Positions 47,455 to 56,769 of a DNA stretch of 64,000 bases are shown here, piece after piece (the stretch's first letter is position 1; each line of letters starts with the position of its first letter). A program made the position numbers and the translations under genes. The notes under the pieces are model-generated. The model was not told where the DNA came from and made no database searches. It worked only from the letters and a program-made list of their open reading frames with translations. Location of the stretch: contig NZ_CP040018.1 of the NCBI RefSeq assembly GCF_005280255.1, positions 1,364,001-1,428,000 on the forward strand, written 5' to 3'. Origin of the DNA: Arthrobacter sp. 24S4-2 (GTDB lineage Bacteria; Actinomycetota; Actinomycetes; Actinomycetales; Micrococcaceae).

Positions 47455-48654
47455 GTGCGCAACTACACTACTGAAGCCGAACCCACCGCTCTTGTGGGGC
47501 CGTGGCTGGAGCCGCTGCTGCCGGAACTCATCGATTTCCGCCGCGACCTCCATGCGCATCCGGAGCTGTCCTTCAAGGAGTTCCGGACCACCAACAAGCT
47601 GGCGGAGCGGCTGGAGGCCGCCGGCCTGAAACCGCGGCGGCTCGAAGGCACCGGCCTCACTGTCGACGTCGGCGAAGGCCCCATCGCGACGGCGCTGCGC
47701 GGAGACATCGACGCCCTTCCCATCATCGAGGAAACCGGCCTGCCGTTCGCGTCGAAAAACCACGGCGTCACGCACGCCTGCGGGCATGACGTCCACACCA
47801 CCACCATGCTTGGCATCGCCCTGGTCCTGCACCGCATGCACCAGGAATCCCCGCTCGGCGGCACGGTCCGCATCATTTTCCAGCCGGCCGAGGAAACGAT
47901 GCCCGGCGGAGCGCACTCCTGCATTGAGCAGGGTGTCCTGGAAGGCGTGCCGCGCATCCTGGCCCTGCACTGCGATCCGCGAATCGACGTCGGCAAGATC
48001 GGCACCCGGATCGGCGCCATCACCTCGGCGTCGGACACCATCAGGATCGAGCTTTCCGGCCGCGGCGGCCACACCTCGCGCCCGCACCTGACCGAGGACC
48101 TGGTCTTCGCGCTGGCGCAGATCGCGGTCAACGTTCCGGCTGTGCTCTCCCGCCGGGTGGATGTCCGCAGCGGCGTCTCCGTGGTGTGGGGTCACATTTC
48201 CGCAGGCTCGGCCCCCAACGCCATTCCCGGAACCGGCTACATGGCCGGGACCATGCGTTGCCTGGACCGCGACGCCTGGCAGAGTGCCGGTGAACTCCTC
48301 GACGAAGTGGTCCACCAGGTGGCCGCGCCGTACGGTGTGGACGTCCGGCTGGAGCACACACGGGGCGTTCCGCCCGTGGTCAACTCCGAACATGAGACCG
48401 CGCTGATCGAGGCGGCGGCACGCGCTGAGATCGCCGAAAGTGCCGTGGTCCTCACTCCGCAGTCCATGGGCGGAGAGGATTTCGCCTGGTTCCTGGCCGA
48501 GCTGCCCGGCGCGATGATGCGGCTCGGCACCAAGACTCCCGGCGGCGAGGAATATGACCTGCACCGCGGTGACTACATCCTGGACGAGCGTGCGCTGGGC
48601 TATGGCATCCAGGTCCTGACGGCCGCGGCCCTGCGCACAATCCGCGACCTCTAA
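47455..48654 (+). CDS. M20 family amidohydrolase (metallopeptidase)
   Basis: The 399-residue zinc hydrolase has metal-binding motifs RRDLHAHPELSFKE, THACGHDVHTTTML, FQPAEETMPGGA and GGEDFAWFLAE. They are split by a dimerisation domain (about residues 185-300). It is of the hippurate/IAA-amino-acid/N-acyl-amino-acid hydrolase group; substrate not readable. Isolated gene with its own inverted-repeat region downstream. Confidence 0.92.
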   Translation: MRNYTTEAEPTALVGPWLEPLLPELIDFRRDLHAHPELSFKEFRTTNKLAERLEAAGLKPRRLEGTGLTVDVGEGPIATALRGDIDALPIIEETGLPFASKNHGVTHACGHDVHTTTMLGIALVLHRMHQESPLGGTVRIIFQPAEETMPGGAHSCIEQGVLEGVPRILALHCDPRIDVGKIGTRIGAITSASDTIRIELSGRGGHTSRPHLTEDLVFALAQIAVNVPAVLSRRVDVRSGVSVVWGHISAGSAPNAIPGTGYMAGTMRCLDRDAWQSAGELLDEVVHQVAAPYGVDVRLEHTRGVPPVVNSEHETALIEAAARAEIAESAVVLTPQSMGGEDFAWFLAELPGAMMRLGTKTPGGEEYDLHRGDYILDERALGYGIQVLTAAALRTIRDL

Positions 48655-48667
48655 GCAGCGCCGACTA

Positions 48668-48732
48668 AGCGCGAACAGGCAGCTAATGCCCTCAAATCCC
48701 GGATCTGCGGGCATTAGCTGCCAGTTCGCGCT
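48668..48732. terminator. Long near-perfect hairpin between the M20 gene and ohrR
   Basis: Arms of 24 bases (48668-48691 and 48709-48732) pair with a single mismatch around a 17-base loop. The core is GGCAGCTAATGCCC, flanked by AGCGCGAAC/GTTCGCGCT. It begins 14 bases after the M20 stop codon and probably ends that transcript; the length is unusual, so it may also be a dispersed repeat element. Confidence 0.6.
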
Positions 48733-48754
48733 CCTTGTTGGCTAGATAAGTTGT

Positions 48755-48771
48755 GCACAATTCAATTGTGC
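48755..48771. promoter_or_regulatory. OhrR operator palindrome
   Basis: GCACAATT-C-AATTGTGC is a perfect 8-bp inverted repeat, 16-32 bases before the regulator start. Its AT-rich core with AATTGT half-sites resembles known OhrR operators, and it sits where the ohrR promoter should be. Autorepression is inferred. Confidence 0.65.
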
Positions 48772-48786
48772 GATATCGTATTTCCC

Positions 48787-49251
48787 ATGACCGACGCTCC
48801 CAGACTCAACGCCCCCCGCCTCGACGCTCCCAGGCTGAATCGCCAGGTGTGCTTTGCGCTGTACTCCGCGTCGAAGGCCGCCACCGCCGTCTACCGGCCC
48901 ATGCTGGATGAGCTCGGCCTGACCTACCCGCAGTACCTCGTCATGCTGGTGCTCTGGGAGGACCAGCCCCGCAGCGTCCGCGAACTGGGGGAGGAGCTGG
49001 GCCTGGATTCCGGTACCCTGTCGCCGCTGCTGAAGCGCCTCGAATCGCTAGGCCTGGTGGAGCGGCGGCGGTCGGCCGAGGATGAGCGCCGGGTGGAGGT
49101 ATTCCTGACGGACGCCGGCACCGCCCTCAGCGCCAGGTCCAACGGAATTCCAAAGCAGCTGGCAGACGCCGCAGGCCTGTCCCCGGCAGAACTCGACCAG
49201 CTCCGCGAGACCCTGGGCAGGCTCACCGCCGCCCTCCATTCCGCCCGCTAG
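48787..49251 (+). CDS. ohrR: MarR family organic-hydroperoxide repressor
   Basis: The 154-residue winged-helix protein has an N-terminal RQVCFALYSASKAAT with the conserved peroxide-sensing Cys, LTYPQYLVMLVLWE, DSGTLSPLLKRLESLG (recognition helix) and the wing ERRRSAEDERRVEV. Organic peroxides oxidise the Cys and release DNA. The N-terminus contains an odd three-fold APRLN/APRLD repeat (residues 5-19). It is directly followed by ohr, its usual target. Confidence 0.93.
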   Translation: MTDAPRLNAPRLDAPRLNRQVCFALYSASKAATAVYRPMLDELGLTYPQYLVMLVLWEDQPRSVRELGEELGLDSGTLSPLLKRLESLGLVERRRSAEDERRVEVFLTDAGTALSARSNGIPKQLADAAGLSPAELDQLRETLGRLTAALHSAR

Positions 49252-49297
49252 GCAGATTTCCCAACAACAGACTTCCCACTCAACAGAACGGAACCAC

Positions 49298-49729
49298 GTG
49301 AAGACTCTCTACACCGCAGAAGCACTGGCCTCAGGCGAGGGCCGGGACGGCAACGCCCGCACGAAAGACGGCAAGCTCGACGTAACCCTGGCGAGCCCCG
49401 TGGAACTGGGCGGCAACGGCCAGGGCACCAACCCGGAACAGCTGTTCGCGGCCGGTTACGCCGCCTGCTTCCACTCGGCGCTGCGCCTCGTGGGGCGCAA
49501 GGAAAAGGCGGACCTGACGGATTCCGCCGTCGCCGCAAAGATCCATTTCGGCGCCCTCGAGAACGGCGTGGGCTACGGCCTGGCCGCCGAGCTCGAAATC
49601 GCACTCCCGGCACTGGACCTCGCCACAGCGGAAGCCCTCGTGGCCAAGGCGCACCGGATCTGCCCCTACTCCAACGCTACCCGCGGCAACATCAACGTAG
49701 ACATCAAGATCCTGGAGGTGGCCGCGTGA
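49298..49729 (+). CDS. ohr: Organic hydroperoxide resistance protein (Ohr)
   Basis: The 143-residue OsmC-fold peroxidase has both redox cysteines, in YAACFHSALRL and HRICPYSNATRGN. It reduces fatty-acid and other organic hydroperoxides using lipoylated proteins. It lies 46 bases after ohrR and overlaps the following reductase by four bases. Confidence 0.96.
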   Translation: MKTLYTAEALASGEGRDGNARTKDGKLDVTLASPVELGGNGQGTNPEQLFAAGYAACFHSALRLVGRKEKADLTDSAVAAKIHFGALENGVGYGLAAELEIALPALDLATAEALVAKAHRICPYSNATRGNINVDIKILEVAA

Positions 49730-50757
49730 GCGCCAACACCGAAACCGCAACCCTTCCCGCAGCCACCCGCGAAATCCAGCTGGCATCCCGCCCCGTCGGG
49801 CGGCCGGTCCCGGCGAACTTCCGCCTCGCCGAATCGGAGCTGCCCGCCTTGCAGGACGGCCAGGTGCTGGTCCGCAACCTGTTCATCTCCGTGGACCCCT
49901 ACATGCGCGGACGCATGAATGACGTCAAGTCCTACTCCGCGCCGTTCGCGCTGGATGCAGCGCTCGACGGCGGTGCTGTGGGTGAGGTGATCGCGTCCAG
50001 GAGCGATGAGCGCAAGGTGGGGGACGCCGTCGTGCATCCTCTGGGCTGGCGCGAATACGCTGTGGTGGACGCCAAGGCAACCACGCTGGCGCGGACGGAC
50101 CTGGCTCCGGCCTCGGCTTTCCTGGGCGCGCTGGGCATGACCGGTCTCACAGCCTACGCGGGCCTCTTGAAGGTGGCCGAGTTCAAAGCCGGCGACGCCG
50201 TCTTCGTTTCCGGCGCGGCCGGGGCCGTCGGTTCCCTCGTAGGCCAGATCGCGAAAGCCATGGGTGCATCGCGCGTGATTGGCAGCGCCGGTACCCCGGA
50301 AAAGGTGGCGCGGCTGCTGGAACTCGGCTTCGACGCTGCGTTCAACTACAACGACAGGCCGGTGCTGGAGCAGCTGAAGGAGGCGGCCGGGGCTAACGGC
50401 ATCGATGTCTACTTCGACAACGTGGGCGGGGACCACCTGGAAGCGGCGCTGTCGGTGCTGAACGTCGGGGGGCGCGTGGCCATGTGCGGCGCGATCTCGC
50501 AGTACAACGCCACCGAGGCCACCCCCGCGCCGCGCAACCTCATGCAGGCGATCGGCAAACAGCTGACCCTCCGCGGGTTCCTGGTGGGCGGACAGCGGCA
50601 GCACGCCGCGGAGTTCGCCGGCCGGATGGCGGGTTGGCTGGCCGACGGCACAGTCAGCTACGACGAAACCGTGGTGGACGGCCTGGAAAACGCGCCGCAG
50701 GCATTTATGGACCTGCTCGACGGCGCCAACACCGGGAAGATGCTGGTCCGGATCTAG
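49726..50757 (+). CDS. NADP-dependent MDR oxidoreductase, CurA/leukotriene-B4-dehydrogenase type
   Basis: The 343-residue zinc-independent medium-chain reductase has the ADH_N_2 start (SRPVGRPVPANFRL), VDPYMRGRM, GALGMTGLTAYAGLL and NADP-binding VSGAAGAVGSLVGQIAKAMG. Family members reduce alkenal or enone double bonds. It overlaps ohr by GTGA, so a role in detoxifying lipid-peroxidation products within the OhrR regulon is a reasonable inference. Confidence 0.9.
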   Translation: MSANTETATLPAATREIQLASRPVGRPVPANFRLAESELPALQDGQVLVRNLFISVDPYMRGRMNDVKSYSAPFALDAALDGGAVGEVIASRSDERKVGDAVVHPLGWREYAVVDAKATTLARTDLAPASAFLGALGMTGLTAYAGLLKVAEFKAGDAVFVSGAAGAVGSLVGQIAKAMGASRVIGSAGTPEKVARLLELGFDAAFNYNDRPVLEQLKEAAGANGIDVYFDNVGGDHLEAALSVLNVGGRVAMCGAISQYNATEATPAPRNLMQAIGKQLTLRGFLVGGQRQHAAEFAGRMAGWLADGTVSYDETVVDGLENAPQAFMDLLDGANTGKMLVRI

Positions 50758-50998
50758 GAAAATGGACGTGACTTGCGGGGGGCGGCTACCGATAGGTAAC
50801 AAGTTCTCAACAATCTCCTGGAAGGCGCGCCGGCGTGGTATCAGGACGTGTTCCAGGCCACTAAAGTAGCTGACATCAGTGCGCCTCGGCGCAGTGCTGC
50901 GAAACCATCAGTGAAAACAGAATTTCAGTGTGGAGCATTCGAAACGGACACTCATTGAACCCCGTCGTAGCGCCTATCTCTTTGTTCCTGGAGGAAAA

Positions 50999-52111
50999 TT
51001 GAAGAACTCACTGCGTGCAAACCTTAAACGCGGTTCAATGGCCGGTGTCGCCACTGCGGGTGCGGCTGCCCTGCTGCTGACCGGCTGCGGAGCTGCCCCG
51101 TCGTCGCCGGGTGCCTCCGGCTCCGCGACGAAATCGGACTACACCGCATGCATGGTGTCCGACTCGGGTGGATTCGACGACAAGTCGTTCAACCAGTCCG
51201 GCTACGAAGGCTTGCAGCAGTCCGTCAAGGACCTCAACATCCAGGAGAAGCACGTCCAGTCGAAGGCTGACACGGACTACGACCCCAACCTGCGCTCCAT
51301 GGTGCAGCAGGGCTGCAAGCTCACCGTCACTGTCGGCTTCCTGCTCGGCGACGCCACGAAATCCATCGCTACGGCCAACCCGAACAGCCACTTCGCGATC
51401 ATCGACTACAACGACCCCACGTTCCCCAAGAACGTCAAGCCGATTGTCTACGACACAGCCCAGGCAGCATTCCTGGCCGGCTACCTGGCTGCCGGCACTT
51501 CGAAGACCGGGAAGGTGGCCACTTTCGGCGGCATCAACATCCCGACGGTGACGATCTTCATGGACGGCTTTGCCGACGGCGTGAAGTACTACAACGACAA
51601 GAAGGGCAAGAACGTCCAGCTCATTGGCTGGGACAAGGCCAAGCAGGACGGCACCTTCGTCGGCGACTTCAAGCAGGTGGACAAAGGCAAGGTCCTGACT
51701 CAGGGCTTCCTGGACCAGGGCGCGGACATCGTCCTTCCCGTGGCCGGCCCGGTGGGGGCCGGCGCAGGCAGCGCGATTCTGGAGGCCAAGTCCAAGGGCA
51801 AGGACGCCAAGCTGATCTGGGTTGACTCCGACGGCTACCTGACCGCCCCCGAATACAAATCCGTGATCCTGTCCTCGGTCCAGAAGACCATGTCCACCGC
51901 TGTGGAGACGGTCATCAAGGACGACAAGGACGGCAAGTTCGACGCCGCACCGTACATCGGTACCCTCGAAAACGGCGGCGTGGCCCTGGCTCCTTTCCAC
52001 GATCTCGATGCCGCCGTGCCGGCAGATCTGAAGAGCGAGCTGGACCAGCTGAAGAAGGACATCGTTTCCGGCACCGTCAAGGTCGAGTCGAAGTCCAGCC
52101 CGGCCAAATAA
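50999..52111 (+). CDS. BMP-family nucleoside-binding lipoprotein
   Basis: The 370-residue lipoprotein starts at TTG 50999 with GGAGG 5 bases upstream. Its signal peptide (RGSMAGVATAGAAALLLTGC) ends in lipobox LTGC. The Bmp domain has CMVSDSGGFDDKSFNQSGYE, VGFLLGDATKSIA and VDSDGYLTAPEYKS. Family members bind purine or pyrimidine nucleosides for import. The following ATPase, two permeases, cdd and deoA fit nucleoside uptake. A 240-base leader upstream holds no gene and no motif I recognise. Confidence 0.92.
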   Translation: MKNSLRANLKRGSMAGVATAGAAALLLTGCGAAPSSPGASGSATKSDYTACMVSDSGGFDDKSFNQSGYEGLQQSVKDLNIQEKHVQSKADTDYDPNLRSMVQQGCKLTVTVGFLLGDATKSIATANPNSHFAIIDYNDPTFPKNVKPIVYDTAQAAFLAGYLAAGTSKTGKVATFGGINIPTVTIFMDGFADGVKYYNDKKGKNVQLIGWDKAKQDGTFVGDFKQVDKGKVLTQGFLDQGADIVLPVAGPVGAGAGSAILEAKSKGKDAKLIWVDSDGYLTAPEYKSVILSSVQKTMSTAVETVIKDDKDGKFDAAPYIGTLENGGVALAPFHDLDAAVPADLKSELDQLKKDIVSGTVKVESKSSPAK

Positions 52112-52125
52112 GCATCACAATGCGG

Positions 52126-52178
52126 GGCGCGCTGCCCTTCCGCCGTTACCTCGGCCGAAGGGCAGCGCGCCTTGTTTT
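52126..52178 (+). terminator. Terminator or attenuator after the nucleoside-binding protein gene
   Basis: GGCGCGCTGCCCTTC (52126-52140) pairs perfectly with its complement at 52157-52171, then TTGTTTT. Such a hairpin would leave the receptor made in excess over the membrane components. Confidence 0.8.
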
Positions 52179-52280
52179 GCTTGCCAGCCCGCCCTGCCCA
52201 GGGCCCCCTGAGGACACTAGGCTGGGATTACCCGTTGCCCTGCCGCCGACAACGCGCCGGAGCAGGTCCGTACACACAGA

Positions 52281-53885
52281 TTGGTTGGGGTTTTGAAACT
52301 CGAACTGAGAGGGATCACGAAGCGATTCGGATCCCTGGTAGCCAACGACCACATCGATTTGGTCGTAGAGCCCGGGCAGGTCCACTGCCTGCTGGGAGAG
52401 AACGGCGCAGGGAAATCCACCCTGATGAACGTGCTCTACGGACTCTACGACCCCACGGAAGGTGAAATCCTGGTCGACGGCAAACCCGTCGTCTTCAAGG
52501 ATCCCGGAGAGGCGATGGCCGCCGGCATCGGCATGGTCCATCAGCACTTCATGCTCATCCCGGTCTTCACCGTGGCCGAGAACGTGGCCCTGGGCAACGA
52601 GACCACCAAAGCTGGCGGCCTTCTCAACCTCGAAGCCACGCGAGCGAAGATCCGCCAGATTTCGGACCAGTACGGGTTCGACGTCGACCCCGACGCCATG
52701 GTCGAAGACCTTCCCGTGGGGGTCCAGCAGCGCGTTGAAATCATCAAGGCCCTGGTCCGCGATGCCGAGGTCCTGATCCTGGACGAGCCCACGGCAGTGC
52801 TCACCCCGCAGGAGACCGACGAGCTGCTGGATATCATCCGGCAGCTGAAGCGGGACGGGAAGTCGATCGTCTTCATTTCCCACAAGCTCCGCGAGGTCAA
52901 GGCTATTTCGGACACGATCACCGTCATCCGCCGCGGCAAGGTGGTGGGCCAGGCGGAGCCCACGGCGTCGCCCACGGAGCTGGCGTCCGCCATGGTGGGG
53001 CGCGCAGTCAGCCTGACGCTGGACAAAGCCCCGGCCAAGACCGGTGAGGTCACGTTCAAGGTCCGTCACCTGACAGTGACCGACCACAATAGCCAGCACG
53101 TTGTCGACGACCTGTCCTTCGATATCGCCAAAGGCGAGGTGCTGGCCATCGCCGGCGTGCAGGGCAACGGCCAGACCGAACTGACCGAGGCCATCCTGGG
53201 CGTCCAGACGCATGTCTCGGGATCCATCACCCTCGACGGCGAGGAACTGCTGGGCCGAAGCGTCAAACACATTCTCGGAACCGGCGTCGGGTTCGTCCCC
53301 GAAGACCGCACGCTCGACGGACTCGTGGGCACGTTCTCGATCTCCGAAAACATGATCCTGGATCTCTACGACAAGGCGCCGTTCGCACGGGGCGTGGGGA
53401 TGAAGCCCGGCGTGATCGCGGAGAACGCCGCGAAGAAAGTCGAAGAGTTCGACGTCCGCATCCAGTCCGTGTCAGCGGCCGTGGGCACGCTCTCCGGCGG
53501 TAACCAGCAGAAGGTCGTCCTGGCCCGCGAACTCTCACGGCCGCTGCGCCTGTTCATCGCTTCGCAGCCCACCCGCGGGCTGGACGTAGGATCGATCGAA
53601 TTCGTCCACAAGCGCGTCATCGCCGAACGGGACCACGGAACCCCCGTCATGATCGTCTCCACCGAACTGGACGAGGTGATGCAGCTGGCCGACCGGATCG
53701 CGGTGCTCTACCGTGGACGGCTGGTCGGCATTGTTCCGGCCACCACGTCCCGCGACGTGCTGGGCCTGATGATGGCTGGAGTCCCTGCCAACGAGGCCGA
53801 AGCCAGCGCCGCAGCCCACGCCCACAGCAGCCCGACGACGGCGGTGCCGGAGCCTGCCGGCCACGAAGGAGAAGCACATGTCTGA
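52281..53885 (+). CDS. nupO: Nucleoside ABC importer ATPase (two ABC domains), NupO type
   Basis: The 534-residue tandem ATPase has domain 1 with Walker [26 protein letters not shown] and [15 protein letters not shown]. Domain 2 has a degenerate Walker A (AGVQGNGQTELTE) and signature [15 protein letters not shown]. The GMVHQHFMLI motif is typical of BMP-linked nucleoside importers (YufO/NupO). A TTG at 52293 is an alternative start (MKLELRGITK). The C-terminus overlaps the next gene by 8 bases. Confidence 0.93.
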   Translation: MVGVLKLELRGITKRFGSLVANDHIDLVVEPGQVHCLLGENGAGKSTLMNVLYGLYDPTEGEILVDGKPVVFKDPGEAMAAGIGMVHQHFMLIPVFTVAENVALGNETTKAGGLLNLEATRAKIRQISDQYGFDVDPDAMVEDLPVGVQQRVEIIKALVRDAEVLILDEPTAVLTPQETDELLDIIRQLKRDGKSIVFISHKLREVKAISDTITVIRRGKVVGQAEPTASPTELASAMVGRAVSLTLDKAPAKTGEVTFKVRHLTVTDHNSQHVVDDLSFDIAKGEVLAIAGVQGNGQTELTEAILGVQTHVSGSITLDGEELLGRSVKHILGTGVGFVPEDRTLDGLVGTFSISENMILDLYDKAPFARGVGMKPGVIAENAAKKVEEFDVRIQSVSAAVGTLSGGNQQKVVLARELSRPLRLFIASQPTRGLDVGSIEFVHKRVIAERDHGTPVMIVSTELDEVMQLADRIAVLYRGRLVGIVPATTSRDVLGLMMAGVPANEAEASAAAHAHSSPTTAVPEPAGHEGEAHV

Positions 53886-55262
53886 GAAGACGACCCCGGA
53901 GCCGGCGGCTCCGGCCGGCAAGCACGCAGCGGAACCCGCTGAGCTCCGGAAACCCGGGCCGACCACGTCCGAGGCCGCCGTCTCCGACGTCGTCCTCGAC
54001 ACCGCAGGGGACAGATCCCCCCGTCCGCTGTTCCGGCAGCGACGCAACGGCGGGACCGGGACAGCGGGGAATCGGTGCTGCACCAGATCTTCGCCGGCAA
54101 TGCGATGGTGTCCGTTCTGTCCGTGCTGCTCGCCATCGTGATCGGCGGCATCCTCATGGCAGTGACCAATCCCAAGGTCGCCGCCACGGCAGGCTATTTC
54201 TTCGCCCTTCCGGGAGACCTGCTGAGCGAAGTGTTTCGTCCGTACGCCGCCCTGGTCCAGGGATCCATCTTCAACTGGGCCGGCGCTGACCTGGCCGCGC
54301 AGCTGTACCCGATCACCGAGACGCTGACCGTCGCCACCCCGCTGATCTGCGCCGGGCTCGGCGTGGCACTTGCCTTCCGCGCAGGCCTGTTCAACATCGG
54401 CGCCCAGGGGCAGATTATCTTCGGCGCCCTCTTTGGCGCCTACGCCGGGTTCGCCTGGCACCTGCCGGTAGGCCTGCACCTGCTTGTCGTCATCCTCGCC
54501 GGCCTCGTCGGCGGTGCGGTCTGGGGCGGCGTTGTCGGCCTGCTGAAAGCCAAGACGGGGGCGCATGAGGTGATCGTGACGATCATGCTCAACTACATCG
54601 CCAACTTCCTGCTGCTGTTCCTGCTGACCACCCCGGCCTTCCAGCGCAAGGGTTCCACCAACCCCATCTCCCCGTTCCTGGACTCCACCGCCCTGTTCCC
54701 CGAGCTGCTGGGTCCCCAGTTCCGGCTGCACGCCGGGTTCATCGCCGCGATCCTGGCCACCGCCTTCGTCTGGTGGCTGCTGAACCGGTCCACCATCGGC
54801 TTTGAATTCCGCGCCGTCGGCGCCAACCCGAACGCCGCGCGGACCGCTGGCATCAACGTCGCCCGCAGCACCATCCTGGTGATGGCGATCGCCGGTGCCC
54901 TGGCAGGCCTGGCCGGCATCGCCCAGGTGTCCGGCACGGAAAAGTACCTTTCCGGCGGCGTGGCCGCATCCATCGGCTTCGATGCCATCACGGTCGCGCT
55001 CCTCGGGCGCTCGACGCCGTGGGGCACCTTCTTTGCCGGACTCCTGTTCGGAGCCTTCCGGGCTGGTGGCGTGGCCATGCAGGCCCAGACCCAGACACCA
55101 ATCGACATTGTCCTGGTCATCCAGTCCCTGATCGTGCTGTTCATCGCAGCACCGCCGCTGGTCCGTGCGATATTCGGACTCAATCCCCGTAAGAAAAAGT
55201 CCACCAAGAGTGGGACCGCCGGTTCAACGGCCGGCGGCGTGAAGAGCGGAGCGGCAGCATGA
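53878..55262 (+). pseudogene. nupP: Nucleoside ABC importer permease 1 (NupP type), one frameshift
   Basis: The N-terminal 60 residues (ATG 53878, MSEKTTPEPAAPAGKHAAEP) are a disordered cytoplasmic tail. The body follows in another frame: LHQIFAGNAMVSVLSVLLAI, about eight helices, GAQGQIIFGALFGAYAGF and GAHEVIVTIMLNYIANFLLL. One G added to the GGGG at 54066-54069 gives AGESVLHQIF and a single continuous frame. All transport motifs are intact, so a homopolymer error is likely. It overlaps both neighbours (ATGA to the next permease). Confidence 0.88.
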
Positions 55263-56764
55263 GCGCCACGACACAACCTCCCGCCAGCCGGCAGGCAGCG
55301 GAAGGCCCCGGACAGGCAGGAGGACGGCCCGCCAAGGCAGGCGCCGCCGAACTGGTGAGCTGGAAAGCCGGCGTCGGACTGGGCCTGCTGGCCGTGCTCG
55401 GCACCATCCTGTTCGGTTTCCTGGCCAACACGAAGTCGGCCGGTTTCCGGATCGCCGAGGCCCGGGACCCCAACGCCTCCTCCGCGGCGGCGTGGATCAC
55501 GCTGGTGGTCGCCCTGGCCGCCGCCGCGTACTTGGGCTACCGGTGGATGAACCGGCGCCGCAGCGGCGAAACCGTGGACCGCTGGATTCCGGCAGCCACC
55601 GTCGCGGCCGTCGTCGTCCTGGGCCTGGCTGCCCTCGGCGTCGCCCGGGTCGAAAAGATCACCGTGCCCTCGATGGCGCTGGGCTGGATCTGCTCCGTCC
55701 TGCTGCTGGCCCTGGCCGCCTACACGTGCTTCCTGACTCTTCAGCATCGCCGGATCCCGGGGTGGCTGGGCGGCACTTTCGCCGTGGTCTTCCTTGTCGG
55801 GTTCATGATCTGGATCGTCGCGGGCGGCCGGGACGCCGAGCCGTCCATTTCGCTCGGCGGCCTCATGGCCGGAGCCGTGACGCTCGCCGTTCCCTTGGTG
55901 TTTGGCTCGCTCTCCGGCGTGCTGTGCGAGCGTGCAGGCGTGGTCAACATCGCGATCGAAGGCCAGCTCCTGCTCGGCGCGTTTTCGGCAGCCGTGGTGG
56001 CCACGGTGACCGGCAACGTCTACCTCGGGCTCATTTCGGCGGCCGTGGCAGGTGCCCTCGTGTCCCTGGTCCTGGCAGTGGTGAGCATCAAGTACCTCGT
56101 GAACCAGATCATCGTGGGCGTGGTGCTCAACGTGTTGATCAGCGGGCTCACCAGCTTCCTGTTCTCCACCCTGCTCACGGCGAACCCGGAGCAGCTGAAC
56201 AAGCCCGGCAGGCTCCAGGCAGTCGACATCCCGTTCCTCGCGGATATCCCGATCATCGGCCCCATCCTGTTCCACCAGTCCCTGGTGGGCTACCTGATGT
56301 ACGTGGCCGTCATCGTCGTCTATGTCGGGCTGTTCCACACCAAGTGGGGCCTGCGCGTCCGGGCGGTGGGGGAGCACCCCCAGGCTGCGGACACTGTTGG
56401 CATCAACGTGAACCGGACCCGGTTCCGCAACGTGCTCATGGGCGGCGCCATCGCCGGCATCGGCGGGTCCTTCTTCACTCTTGTCTCGGTGGACGCGTTC
56501 AGCAAGGACATGTCCGGCGGCCGCGGCTACATAGCGCTGGCCGCCATGATCTTCGGCCGTTGGAACCCCATCGGCGCCTTTCTGGCCGCACTCCTCTTTG
56601 GGTTCGCCGACAACCTGCAGAGCATCATCACCATCATCGGATCCCCGGTTCCGAGCCAGTTCATGGCCATGCTGCCGTACGCACTGACGGTCATCGCCGT
56701 GGCCGGGCTGGTGGGACGTTCGCGGCCGCCCGCAGCCGACGGCATACCGTATGTCAAGGGCTGA
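55259..56764 (+). CDS. nupQ: Nucleoside ABC importer permease 2 (NupQ type)
   Basis: The 501-residue permease has a long N-terminal extension with extra helices (residues 35-170) before the canonical BPD_transp_2 core: RAGVVNIAIEGQLLLGAFSA, YLVNQIIVGVVLNVLISGL and RGYIALAAMIFGRWNPIGAF. The core alone is the usual 310-320 residues, so the added membrane segments are a lineage-specific feature. It is coupled to permease 1 and followed by cdd after 5 bases. Confidence 0.9.
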   Translation: MSATTQPPASRQAAEGPGQAGGRPAKAGAAELVSWKAGVGLGLLAVLGTILFGFLANTKSAGFRIAEARDPNASSAAAWITLVVALAAAAYLGYRWMNRRRSGETVDRWIPAATVAAVVVLGLAALGVARVEKITVPSMALGWICSVLLLALAAYTCFLTLQHRRIPGWLGGTFAVVFLVGFMIWIVAGGRDAEPSISLGGLMAGAVTLAVPLVFGSLSGVLCERAGVVNIAIEGQLLLGAFSAAVVATVTGNVYLGLISAAVAGALVSLVLAVVSIKYLVNQIIVGVVLNVLISGLTSFLFSTLLTANPEQLNKPGRLQAVDIPFLADIPIIGPILFHQSLVGYLMYVAVIVVYVGLFHTKWGLRVRAVGEHPQAADTVGINVNRTRFRNVLMGGAIAGIGGSFFTLVSVDAFSKDMSGGRGYIALAAMIFGRWNPIGAFLAALLFGFADNLQSIITIIGSPVPSQFMAMLPYALTVIAVAGLVGRSRPPAADGIPYVKG

Positions 56765-56769
56765 CGGCC

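Noticed and set aside
46690..48714. 674-codon frame antisense to manC and the M20 gene
   Set aside because: It spans two convincing plus-strand genes and the terminator between them; no conserved motif.
50758..50998. Possible riboswitch in the leader of the nucleoside-binding lipoprotein gene
   Set aside because: I could not find conserved blocks of a purine, preQ1 or other known aptamer; only weak hairpins are visible.
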